From Syntrophomonadaceae bacterium (GTDB lineage: Bacteria > Bacillota > Syntrophomonadia > Syntrophomonadales > Syntrophomonadaceae), in the NCBI GenBank assembly GCA_028698695.1, contig JAQVWB010000128.1, positions 1 through 6,131 on the forward strand: a stretch of 6,131 bases of DNA. The letters run 5' to 3'. The translations under genes were made by a program, and so were the position numbers. Below, piece after piece: positions 1-5,439 of the stretch (within the stretch, counting starts at the first letter, position 1; the number at the start of each line of letters is the position of its first letter). A model generated the notes under the pieces. It was not told where the DNA came from. It did no database searches and saw only the letters and a program-made list of their open reading frames with translations.

Positions 1-1574
1 TCTTGGCTTTGAAAGTGTTGGATCGTAATGGAAAGGGTAAGATTGCCTCACTGCATTCAGCTTTGCAGGCTGCTGCCAAGCGAGAGGCACGCGTAGCTGT
101 AGTGAGCATGGGACAGTATCAGTTGACGAAAAATGAGCAGAAGCAATTAGCTGCGTTGGTTGAATCATTATGGAAAGAACATCATATGTTGATATGTATG
201 GCAGCTGGTAATAATGGCCCGGGATTGAATACCGTGACCGGAACAGCTGCCCTGCCAAATATAATCAGTGTAGGGGCTTATGCTAACCCGTTTATGTGGG
301 ATAGCGATTATGGCTGGAAGGTGGAACGGTCTACTTTGTGGTATTTCAGTTCTGCCGGTCCGGCATCAGACGGGACGATGGTACCAATGGTCGTTGCACC
401 AGGAAGTGTTGTGTCTACTTATCCAATGTGGGCGGATAAGCCCTATAGGCTGGATGAAGGTACCAGTATGGCTGCACCACATGTTGCCGGTGCCATAGCT
501 TTGTTAATGGATGCAGTCACACATAAGCTCTATAAAAATGATACCATGGCAGTTTATCAGGCGTTAATTTCAGGTGCTGAGCGGCTGGAAGGTTATCAGG
601 CAGCTGAACAGGGTTATGGGGCGATCAATATGCTGCGTTCCTGGATGCTGCTCAGGGATATGAAAGATGATACTATTGCTTTGGGTGCATATCAATTTAC
701 TCCAGATTTCGGTTACGGACAGGGGTTGTACTCAAGGGGAATTACACCGGCACAGTCGGTGATCAGGCTGGAGAATAACACGGATACCAACCGGCAGTTG
801 GCTATTGGCGGACTATCCGAGTGGATTAAGCCCGCCCAGTTCAGCATGCAGTTGCCGCAACAGGGGCAGAGGAAGTTGCTCGTTGATTATGAAATTCCCG
901 AAGAACCAGGGCTGTATAGTGATTTTCTGATCGCTGATGATATGGAAACTCCAGGCGTTGATCTGTCTATTTTGCAAACGGTTATTGTTCCTTATAAATT
1001 GGATAAATTAAAGGATCAAAAGCTGGAAGTGAGTGAGAGCCTTAAAGCAGCTGAATTTAAACGCTATTTTGTACAGGTCCCGGAGGAGGCTTCAAGTTTA
1101 TCCCTTAATCTGGCAGTAGCTTCGGGACGGGCCCGTATGCATGTAGTATCACCTTCCGGGTGGCAGGACATCAGCAATTATGCCGGGCAGGGTAAAACCC
1201 TAACTGAGCCGCAGGTGGAGATAGCCTATAACCTGCCGGAGGCTGGCACCTGGGAAGTAATAGTGTACAGCGCGGCTTCATTGAGTGATTTTGAAGAAAC
1301 CCAGTCTCAGTATACTTTGCAGGCGTCACTGCAGGATGTTCAGCCGGCAGTCGTTACCCCGCCGGATGATCGTTATCTGGTCAGCAGCCTGCCCCGCATC
1401 CTGAGACCTGGTGAAAAGAATCTGATCAGTATCGGTTTCTGGAATTCGGTGACCAAAACTGCCGGAGAAGGTGCCGTAATGATAGACGGCAAAATGTACG
1501 AGCTCCGCAACGGCATGGTCCTCCTCCCCATCATCCCCACCACCGACACTATAAACCTCACCATATCCTGGTGA
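1..1574 (+). CDS. S8 (subtilisin-like) serine protease, 5'-truncated
   Basis: This is the C-terminal part (523 visible codons, reading from base 3) of a secreted-type subtilisin-family endopeptidase. Seen: the oxyanion-hole region AAGNNG (visible residues 67-72, Asn70) and the catalytic serine motif GTSMAAPHVAG (153-163, Ser155), followed by the usual helix. The Asp and His motifs and any signal peptide must lie upstream of the window, so the TTG at base 3 is not a real start. After the catalytic domain (to about residue 215) comes a long all-beta extension. Residues about 341-445 (VPEEASSLSLNL..., GTWEVIVYS) look like the beta-sandwich domains of tripeptidyl-peptidase-II-like or other multidomain S8 proteases; this subfamily assignment is inference. 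A last small domain (456-523) ends in TDTINLTISW. Codons from 1503 on are unusually C-ending, and the stop lies inside a hairpin; a second copy of the final codons lies downstream. Confidence 0.93.
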   Translation, partial: LALKVLDRNGKGKIASLHSALQAAAKREARVAVVSMGQYQLTKNEQKQLAALVESLWKEHHMLICMAAGNNGPGLNTVTGTAALPNIISVGAYANPFMWDSDYGWKVERSTLWYFSSAGPASDGTMVPMVVAPGSVVSTYPMWADKPYRLDEGTSMAAPHVAGAIALLMDAVTHKLYKNDTMAVYQALISGAERLEGYQAAEQGYGAINMLRSWMLLRDMKDDTIALGAYQFTPDFGYGQGLYSRGITPAQSVIRLENNTDTNRQLAIGGLSEWIKPAQFSMQLPQQGQRKLLVDYEIPEEPGLYSDFLIADDMETPGVDLSILQTVIVPYKLDKLKDQKLEVSESLKAAEFKRYFVQVPEEASSLSLNLAVASGRARMHVVSPSGWQDISNYAGQGKTLTEPQVEIAYNLPEAGTWEVIVYSAASLSDFEETQSQYTLQASLQDVQPAVVTPPDDRYLVSSLPRILRPGEKNLISIGFWNSVTKTAGEGAVMIDGKMYELRNGMVLLPIIPTTDTINLTISW

Positions 1575-1578
1575 GGTT
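1554..1578 (+). terminator. Hairpin over protease stop codon (possible terminator)
   Basis: AACCTCACC (1554-1562) pairs perfectly over 9 bp with GGTGAGGTT (1570-1578) around a 7-nt loop. The protease stop TGA (1572-1574) sits in the right arm. No T-run follows (TTAATGCC), so this is not a classical intrinsic terminator; it could end or protect the transcript, or be a by-product of coding sequence. Confidence 0.35.
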
Positions 1579-1601
1579 AATGCCTCCAGTCACTTCGCCG
1601 C

Positions 1602-1643
1602 AATACCGACACCATAAACCTAACCGTATCGTGGTGAGGTTAA
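1602..1643 (+). pseudogene. Orphan second copy of protease C-terminal codons
   Basis: Bases 1605-1637 encode TDTINLTVSW and TGA in the same frame as, and 63 nt downstream of, the protease end TDTINLTISW and TGA. Differences are three synonymous third-base changes (act/acc, ctc/cta, tcc/tcg) and one Ile-to-Val codon. The GGTTAA after the stop is also shared. A TAA at 1578-1580 in this frame, with no start or ribosome site, shows it is not translated as a gene. It is best read as the 3' remnant of a paralogous gene or a diverged partial duplication. The equivalent hairpin carries an A-G mismatch (1622/1636). Confidence 0.6.
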
Positions 1644-1690
1644 GCCACAGGCTAATAGCGGCGGTATGTCCTCTTTTCATATCCCCCATG

Positions 1691-1710
1691 GTAGGAGCTT
1701 TTATCTTCTC
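1691..1710 (+). repeat. GTAG hairpin repeat F1, decayed copy
   Basis: Begins GTAGGAG and ends CTTCTC like intact F1 copies, but the inner left arm is altered (CTTTTAT in place of AAGCTTTCAG), so the stem is mostly lost. Confidence 0.5.
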
Positions 1711-1719
1711 TATCCCAAT

Positions 1720-1743
1720 GTAGGAGAAGCCTTCAGCTTCTCC
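1720..1743 (+). repeat. GTAG hairpin repeat F1, intact copy
   Basis: GTAG foot (1720-1723). The 8-bp stem GGAGAAGC (1723-1730)/GCTTCTCC (1736-1743) encloses loop CTTCA. Architecture (GTAG tetranucleotide beside a short hairpin) resembles REP elements mobilised by REP-associated tyrosine transposases (RAYT); no such gene is in the window. Confidence 0.75.
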
Positions 1744-1767
1744 AGCTATCCCCTGTAGTCATCCCCT

Positions 1768-1791
1768 GTAGGAGAAGCTTTCAGCTTCTCC
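1768..1791 (+). repeat. GTAG hairpin repeat F1, intact copy (convergent with F2)
   Basis: GTAG at 1768-1771; stem GGAGAAGC (1771-1778)/GCTTCTCC (1784-1791), loop TTTCA. One base separates it from an inverted F2 copy, making a convergent pair with the GTAG feet outward. A bare GTAG within a repeated ATCCCCTGTAG (1748-1758 and 1761-1771) precedes it. Confidence 0.78.
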
Positions 1792-1792
1792 A

Positions 1793-1815
1793 CAGAAGCT
1801 AAAGGCTTCCGCTAC
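1793..1815 (-). repeat. GTAG hairpin repeat F2 (minus orientation)
   Basis: CAGAAGC (1793-1799)/GCTTCCG (1805-1811) with one A-C mismatch, loop TAAAG, and CTAC (1812-1815), the complement of the GTAG foot. Right half of the F1/F2 convergent pair. Confidence 0.72.
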
Positions 1816-1835
1816 GGCGGTGGCGGTGGGGTACT

Positions 1836-1864
1836 TTGACTTGAAGCTGGCAATAGTTTACTAT
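1836..1864 (+). promoter_or_regulatory. SigA-type promoter of the flavoprotein gene
   Basis: TTGACT (1836-1841, 5 of 6 to the -35 consensus), exactly 17 bp, then TACTAT (1859-1864, 4 of 6 to the -10). Predicted transcription start is near 1871. This lies downstream of the in-frame ATGs at 1863 and 1866, so translation from those codons is unlikely and ATG 1905 is favoured. Inferred from sequence only. Confidence 0.55.
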
Positions 1865-1904
1865 GATGCTAAATATGGTTGATATTAAACGGGGGGTCAC
1901 GGTG

Positions 1905-2324
1905 ATGGATAGACAATTAATTGAGAAAGCGCGGGAGTTGCTTAATGCTAATTATATTTCTACTACGCTCAGTACGGTTGACCGGGATTATAATTGTAAT
2001 GTAGCAGTTATTTCCGTGCTGGAGATGATTGATGATGATACGATTATTGCGGCCCGGTTTGGGGCAGACAGGACCTATGCGAATTTGCTGGAAACCCGCA
2101 AGGGGGTTTTCCTCGTGCTGCTGACCGATAACGAGAAAACCAAGGATGGTATACGGGTTTATGTGGAGTTGGCTGAGGACCGGCAGGAGGGACCTTATTT
2201 TGATCGTATCAAACAGCGTTTGCAGGATACCCGCTATGGCAGTTTTGCATTAAAAAATTGTCTGGTGTTTAAGATTACAGATATTTTACCAGTTTCGATG
2301 TTGAAGAAGGCTGGCGGAAGCTAA
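1905..2324 (+). CDS. Pyridoxamine 5'-phosphate oxidase-like flavin-binding protein
   Basis: A 139-residue cytoplasmic protein of the small FMN-binding split-barrel (PNPOx-like) superfamily. Seen: an N-terminal helix (RQLIEKARELL), then the strand pattern YISTTLSTVD-(x)-NVAVISVLEMIDDDTIIAARFG (about residues 17-53), RTYANLLETRKGVFLVLL (56-73) and RVYVELAEDRQEGPYFDRI (84-102), typical of this fold. Most members bind FMN; the substrate is unknown, and it should not be called PdxH. A longer reading from ATG 1863 (153 aa) is open, but that codon lies in the predicted -10 box. ATG 1905 has a G-rich site (GGGGGG, 1891-1896) 8 nt upstream. The last codons, for GGS, and the TAA stop lie within an F2 repeat. 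It is monocistronic by context: own promoter, and a repeat array of about 360 bp follows. Confidence 0.82.
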   Translation: MDRQLIEKARELLNANYISTTLSTVDRDYNCNVAVISVLEMIDDDTIIAARFGADRTYANLLETRKGVFLVLLTDNEKTKDGIRVYVELAEDRQEGPYFDRIKQRLQDTRYGSFALKNCLVFKITDILPVSMLKKAGGS

Positions 2325-2337
2325 AAGCTTCTGCTAC
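2315..2337 (-). repeat. GTAG hairpin repeat F2 overlapping a gene end
   Basis: CGGAAGC (2315-2321)/GCTTCTG (2327-2333, one G-T pair), loop TAAAA, then CTAC (2334-2337). The loop supplies the stop codon TAA (2322-2324) of the flavoprotein gene. Confidence 0.7.
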
Positions 2338-2394
2338 GGTGTTGCGACGTGGAGCTTTTCAGGAATAATATGGTCGCGGCGTAGGAAATGGGCA

Positions 2395-2400
2395 TATAAT
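2395..2400 (+). promoter_or_regulatory. Possible -10 box (TATAAT) upstream of the epimerase
   Basis: A perfect TATAAT, but the best -35 at 18 bp (TGGTCG, 2371-2376) matches only 3 of 6. If used, the epimerase mRNA would carry a leader of about 280 nt containing the whole hairpin array. No better promoter was seen between 2338 and 2684. Confidence 0.25.
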
Positions 2401-2434
2401 AGGGTGAGGCGAGCGATGATACAAACCGTTAGCT

Positions 2435-2456
2435 CGGAGACTGAAGTCTCCGCTAC
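2435..2456 (-). repeat. GTAG hairpin repeat F3, intact
   Basis: Perfect 8-bp stem CGGAGACT (2435-2442)/AGTCTCCG (2445-2452) with a GA apex, followed by CTAC (2453-2456). Confidence 0.78.
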
Positions 2457-2464
2457 AAAATTAG

Positions 2465-2486
2465 GTAGCGGCGAATTCATTCGCCG
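2465..2486 (+). repeat. GTAG hairpin repeat F4, intact
   Basis: GTAG (2465-2468), then perfect 8-bp stem CGGCGAAT (2469-2476)/ATTCGCCG (2479-2486) with TC apex. Same layout as F3 but a different stem. Confidence 0.78.
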
Positions 2487-2508
2487 GGGCAATAACCCGG
2501 CGCAGTCA

Positions 2509-2529
2509 GTAGCGGCGAATTTATTCCCG
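2509..2529 (+). repeat. GTAG hairpin repeat F4, damaged right arm
   Basis: GTAG (2509-2512), left arm CGGCGAAT (2513-2520), apex TT, right arm ATTCCCG (2523-2529), one G short of the intact arm. Confidence 0.65.
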
Positions 2530-2552
2530 AAAAAGAATAACCCGGCATTGCT

Positions 2553-2574
2553 CGGAGACTGAAGTCTCCGCTAC
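2553..2574 (-). repeat. GTAG hairpin repeat F3, intact second copy
   Basis: CGGAGACT (2553-2560)/AGTCTCCG (2563-2570), apex GA, CTAC 2571-2574. Identical to the copy at 2435. Confidence 0.78.
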
Positions 2575-2582
2575 AAAATTAG

Positions 2583-2604
2583 GTAGCGGCGAATTTATTC
2601 GCCG
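2583..2604 (+). repeat. GTAG hairpin repeat F4, intact second unit
   Basis: GTAG (2583-2586), CGGCGAAT (2587-2594)/ATTCGCCG (2597-2604), apex TT. Confidence 0.78.
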
Positions 2605-2612
2605 GGGCAATA

Positions 2613-2629
2613 ACTGAAGTCTCCGCTAT
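2613..2629 (-). repeat. GTAG hairpin repeat F3, right-half fragment
   Basis: ACTGAAGTCTCCGCTAT matches the right half of F3; the left arm is missing and the foot complement is CTAT instead of CTAC. It is joined directly to the F4 trailer, which suggests a deletion. Confidence 0.55.
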
Positions 2630-2684
2630 ACAAGTATTCGGGATGACAATTGTGATTTCATACACGGTTTAAAGGAGGAAAACC

Positions 2685-3818
2685 ATGTTTTTGGGAAAGG
2701 TTTTGGTGGTTTTCGGCACGCGGCCGGAAGCAATAAAGATGGCACCGGTTATCAGAGAATTTAAAAAAATGGAGGATATCACTACTATAGTGGCAGTGAC
2801 GGGCCAGCATCGGGAGATGCTGGATCAGGTGTTAAAACTTTTTGATATTGTTCCGGATTATGATTTGAATTTGATGCGGGAAGGACAGGATTTATTCAGC
2901 ATTACTACCGGTGTTCTGGAAGGCATGAAAGCGATATTGGATAAGGAACAACCTGATCTGGTGCTGGTGCATGGCGATACTTCCACGACTTTTGCGGCGG
3001 CTTTGGCTGCTTTTTATCGTCGTATTCCGGTTGGCCATGTGGAAGCCGGTTTACGCACGCGCAATAAGTATTCGCCTTATCCGGAGGAGATGAATCGCAG
3101 TTTGGCCGGACGCATTTGTGAGCTGCATTTTGCTCCCACCGATACGGCACGGGATAATTTGCTGGCCGAGTCGACCGCCAGCTTTAAAATATGGGTTACC
3201 GGCAATACCGTTATTGATGCTTTGCTGGATACCATTAAACCCGGGTATGAGTTTGGCGAGGAGTTGTCGCAGATAGATTTCAGCCGGCGTATTATCCTGG
3301 TCACCACTCACCGTAGAGAGAATTGGGGAAACAGCATGCGCAATATTTATGATGCGCTGCTGGAGTTAGTAAATGAGTTCCCGGATGTGGAAGTGGTGTT
3401 TCCGGTGCATAAAAACCCGGTAGTGCGCGAAGTAGCCGAGGAGATGCTGCAGGGACGGGAGAGATTCCATTTGATTGAACCGCTGGATTATGAGCCGTTT
3501 GCGCATTTGATGAATTGCTGCTATATGGTTATGACTGACTCAGGCGGTCTGCAGGAGGAGGCTCCATCATTGGGTAAGCCGGTTCTGGTTTTGCGCGATA
3601 CCACTGAACGCCCCGAGGCTGTACAGGCCGGAACAGTTAAGCTGGTGGGTACCAACCGGGACAAAATTTATCAGGAGGCGAAGAGGTTATTAACCGATTC
3701 CCGCGAATATGAACAGATGGCACGGGCAATTAATCCTTACGGTGACGGCAAGGCAGCCCGGCGCATTGCCAAAATAGTAACTGAGTTTTTATATGTTCGC
3801 CTGGGAGCGCAGATGTAG
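2685..3818 (+). CDS. wecB: UDP-N-acetylglucosamine 2-epimerase (non-hydrolysing)
   Basis: Cytoplasmic enzyme interconverting UDP-GlcNAc and UDP-ManNAc, a precursor of teichoic-acid linkage units and other envelope polysaccharides (mnaA in B. subtilis, wecB in E. coli). At 377 aa it has the normal family length. Seen in order: N-terminal FGTRPEAIKMAPVI (10-23; Arg13, Lys18); TGQHREML (39-46), the region linked to allosteric UDP-GlcNAc binding; VHGDTSTT (95-102; Asp98); GHVEAGLRT (118-126; Glu120); PYPEEMNR (131-138; Glu134); TTHRRENWG (207-215; His209); DSGGLQEEAP (285-294); RDTTERPEA (304-312). The proposed catalytic acids and His of the E. coli enzyme are therefore present. The start is fixed by AAAGGAGG (2671-2678), 6 nt before the ATG. 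It is flanked by repeat-filled gaps, so probably its own transcription unit. The hydrolysing type is less likely given length and motifs. Confidence 0.96.
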   Translation: MFLGKVLVVFGTRPEAIKMAPVIREFKKMEDITTIVAVTGQHREMLDQVLKLFDIVPDYDLNLMREGQDLFSITTGVLEGMKAILDKEQPDLVLVHGDTSTTFAAALAAFYRRIPVGHVEAGLRTRNKYSPYPEEMNRSLAGRICELHFAPTDTARDNLLAESTASFKIWVTGNTVIDALLDTIKPGYEFGEELSQIDFSRRIILVTTHRRENWGNSMRNIYDALLELVNEFPDVEVVFPVHKNPVVREVAEEMLQGRERFHLIEPLDYEPFAHLMNCCYMVMTDSGGLQEEAPSLGKPVLVLRDTTERPEAVQAGTVKLVGTNRDKIYQEAKRLLTDSREYEQMARAINPYGDGKAARRIAKIVTEFLYVRLGAQM

Positions 3819-3849
3819 TTTTGATTAGTGTATTTCCGTTTTTCCCATT

Positions 3850-3873
3850 GTAGGAGAAGCTTTCAGCTTATCC
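3850..3873 (+). repeat. GTAG hairpin repeat F1 (one stem mismatch)
   Basis: GTAG (3850-3853), GGAGAAGC (3853-3860), loop TTTCA, GCTTATCC (3866-3873); one C-to-A change breaks a pair. It begins 31 nt after the epimerase stop and is followed after 2 nt by an inverted F2, as at 1768-1815. Confidence 0.72.
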
Positions 3874-3875
3874 AT

Positions 3876-3898
3876 CGGAAGCTAAAGGCTTCCGCTAC
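3876..3898 (-). repeat. GTAG hairpin repeat F2, intact
   Basis: Perfect 7-bp stem CGGAAGC (3876-3882)/GCTTCCG (3888-3894), loop TAAAG, CTAC 3895-3898. Part of a 31-bp sequence (3874-3904) repeated exactly at 3912-3942. Confidence 0.78.
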
Positions 3899-3913
3899 GG
3901 TAGGTTGCTCTAT

Positions 3914-3936
3914 CGGAAGCTAAAGGCTTCCGCTAC
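3914..3936 (-). repeat. GTAG hairpin repeat F2, intact tandem copy
   Basis: CGGAAGC (3914-3920)/GCTTCCG (3926-3932), loop TAAAG, CTAC 3933-3936. Second copy of the exact 31-bp duplication with a 38-bp period. Confidence 0.78.
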
Positions 3937-3956
3937 GGTAGGGAAACTGCATAAAT

Positions 3957-3986
3957 CTGTATTAATCCGCGCAATCAGCGTATATT
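3957..3986 (+). promoter_or_regulatory. Weak candidate promoter of the mutase gene
   Basis: TATATT (3981-3986, 5 of 6 to the -10) in an AT-rich stretch just after the repeats; the matching -35 (CTGTAT at 3957-3962, 18-bp spacing) is poor. Read as a possible promoter only because the preceding repeats make read-through uncertain. Confidence 0.25.
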
Positions 3987-4014
3987 TATTTATTTAACTA
4001 CAGGGAGGATACTG

Positions 4015-5439
4015 ATGTCCGAAATTAAGTTTGGAACTGACGGTTGGCGGGCGATAATTGCCCGTGATTTTACTTTTGAAAATTGTCGGGTGGTGGCGCA
4101 GGGTATTGCCGGGTATGTAAATAATCAACAGTTGACTAAAAAAGGGATAGTTATTGGTTATGATCATCGTTTTATGTCGGAGGATTTTGCTCGCGAATGT
4201 GCGCGTGTGCTGCTGGGTAATGGCATAAAAACCTTTTTGCTGTGTAAGGCTGCTCCTACGCCGGTGACTGCCTTTGCGGTGAGGTTAAAACAAGCCGGCG
4301 GTGCTATTATGATTACGGCCAGTCACAATCCGCCGGAGTATAACGGGATTAAGTTTATCCCTGAGTATGCCGGACCGGCTTTGCCTGATGTGACTGATGC
4401 CATCGAAGCAGAGATTTCACATGTGTTGGAGTCACAGAAAATTTATGAATTAAGTATCGAAGATGCCGCCCAGTTTGATTTGTTTGAAGAAATTGATGTT
4501 GATCGCGAGTATTGTCAGCAGGTTACTAAATTGCTGCTGCCGGAGAGTTTTGAAAAAAACCTGATAAAGATTACGATAGATCCGATGTTTGGAGCCGGTT
4601 GCGGTTATCTGGATAAAATCCTGACTGAGCTGGGCTGTGAAGTACGGACCATTAATAATTATCGCGATCCTTTGTTTGGCGGTTCTTTGCCGGAGCCTAC
4701 CGATGAGAACCTGAGTGACCTGAAACGGGCAGTATGCAGTTATAATTCTGATCTGGGGCTGGCACTGGATGGAGACGCAGATCGGTTTGGGATAATAGAT
4801 AATGAAGGAAATTTTATCAGTGCCAATCGGTTTTTGTCCTTGCTGCTGGAGCATTTGCTGACGACCAGAACTTTTCGCGGACCGGTGGCCCGTTCGCTGG
4901 CTACTACCCATATGCTGGATCACATTGCGCAGCAGAATGGTATAACTGTGATCGAGACTCCGGTAGGATTTAAGTATGTGGGTGAAGGGCTGCGGGAAAA
5001 GGGTTGTATCCTGGGCGGAGAGGAGAGCGGAGGTTTGTCCATTTTCGGACATATCCCCGAGAAGGACGGAATACTGGCTTGTTTACTGGCAGCGGAGATG
5101 CTGGCCGGTACCGGGAAATCGTTTGCCCGTTTAACGGAGGAACTTACTAAAAAGTATGGTGCCTGGGAAAGCCGGCGCCTGGATATAAAGGTGAAACCGG
5201 AGGAAAAAGAAAACATATTAAGTAAGATTGCCGATTATAAACCCAAGAGTATTTTGGGGGTCGCAGTGGAGTCAGTAAGTGGCCGTGAAGGGTTGAAGAT
5301 TGTGCTGCAAGACGGCAGTTGGATTCTAATCCGGGCTTCCGGTACCGAGCCTATGTTCAGATTGTATGTTGAATCCACCAGCCTGGACCGTATCCGTGAG
5401 ATCCAGGCCGAGGTGAGCAGCGCTGTTGAGCTGAAGTAG
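4015..5439 (+). CDS. Phosphoglucomutase/phosphomannomutase (alpha-D-phosphohexomutase)
   Basis: Cytoplasmic phosphohexomutase, 474 aa, the usual size for this superfamily. It interconverts hexose-6-phosphate and hexose-1-phosphate, feeding nucleotide-sugar synthesis. Seen: N-terminal FGTDGWRA (6-13); phosphoserine loop TASHNPPEYNG (101-111; Ser103); metal-binding DGDADR (252-257); sugar-specificity loop GGEESGG (334-340); C-terminal phosphate-binding RASGTEPMFRLY (440-451). All four domains are complete. The loop reads GEESGG rather than the GEQSGH typical of phosphoglucosamine mutase (GlmM), so glucose- or mannose-phosphate is more likely; which one cannot be told from sequence. The start is set by GGGAGG (4003-4008), 6 nt before the ATG. 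Separated from the epimerase by about 200 bp of repeats and from degS by about 400 bp, so co-transcription is uncertain although the metabolic theme is shared. Confidence 0.94.
   Translation: MSEIKFGTDGWRAIIARDFTFENCRVVAQGIAGYVNNQQLTKKGIVIGYDHRFMSEDFARECARVLLGNGIKTFLLCKAAPTPVTAFAVRLKQAGGAIMITASHNPPEYNGIKFIPEYAGPALPDVTDAIEAEISHVLESQKIYELSIEDAAQFDLFEEIDVDREYCQQVTKLLLPESFEKNLIKITIDPMFGAGCGYLDKILTELGCEVRTINNYRDPLFGGSLPEPTDENLSDLKRAVCSYNSDLGLALDGDADRFGIIDNEGNFISANRFLSLLLEHLLTTRTFRGPVARSLATTHMLDHIAQQNGITVIETPVGFKYVGEGLREKGCILGGEESGGLSIFGHIPEKDGILACLLAAEMLAGTGKSFARLTEELTKKYGAWESRRLDIKVKPEEKENILSKIADYKPKSILGVAVESVSGREGLKIVLQDGSWILIRASGTEPMFRLYVESTSLDRIREIQAEVSSAVELK

Larger units (their letters stand above)
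2432..2629. repeat. BIME-like array of F3 and F4 hairpins with 65-bp duplication
   Basis: Six hairpin copies in order: F3(-), F4(+), F4(+), F3(-), F4(+), F3(-) fragment. Bases 2432-2496 recur at 2550-2614 (65 bp, offset 118) with one difference, in an F4 loop (C2478/T2596). In each unit the two GTAG feet face each other: CTAC-aaaattag-GTAG. AATAACCCGGC follows the first two F4 copies, and AATAAC the third. Confidence 0.8.

Noticed and set aside
280..498. A 72-codon plus-strand ORF inside the protease
   Set aside because: It overlaps the catalytic domain in another frame, has no ribosome site and no family resemblance; a shadow ORF.
1592..1608. Remnant of an F4 hairpin (TTCGCCG then CAATA) between the two protease tails
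   Set aside because: It resembles the F4 right arm plus trailer, but the foot and left arm are absent and the match is too short to call.
2432..2629. CRISPR array
   Set aside because: The repeats alternate in orientation, include two different sequences, and lack equal-length unique spacers; no cas genes are nearby.
2646..2653. ACAATTGT palindrome upstream of the epimerase as an operator
   Set aside because: Eight bases of AT-rich perfect palindrome are expected by chance, and no second copy is near the gene.
4450..5052. A 200-codon minus-strand ORF opposite the mutase
   Set aside because: It lies wholly within a well-supported conserved gene, with no ribosome site or recognisable domain; a shadow of codon bias.
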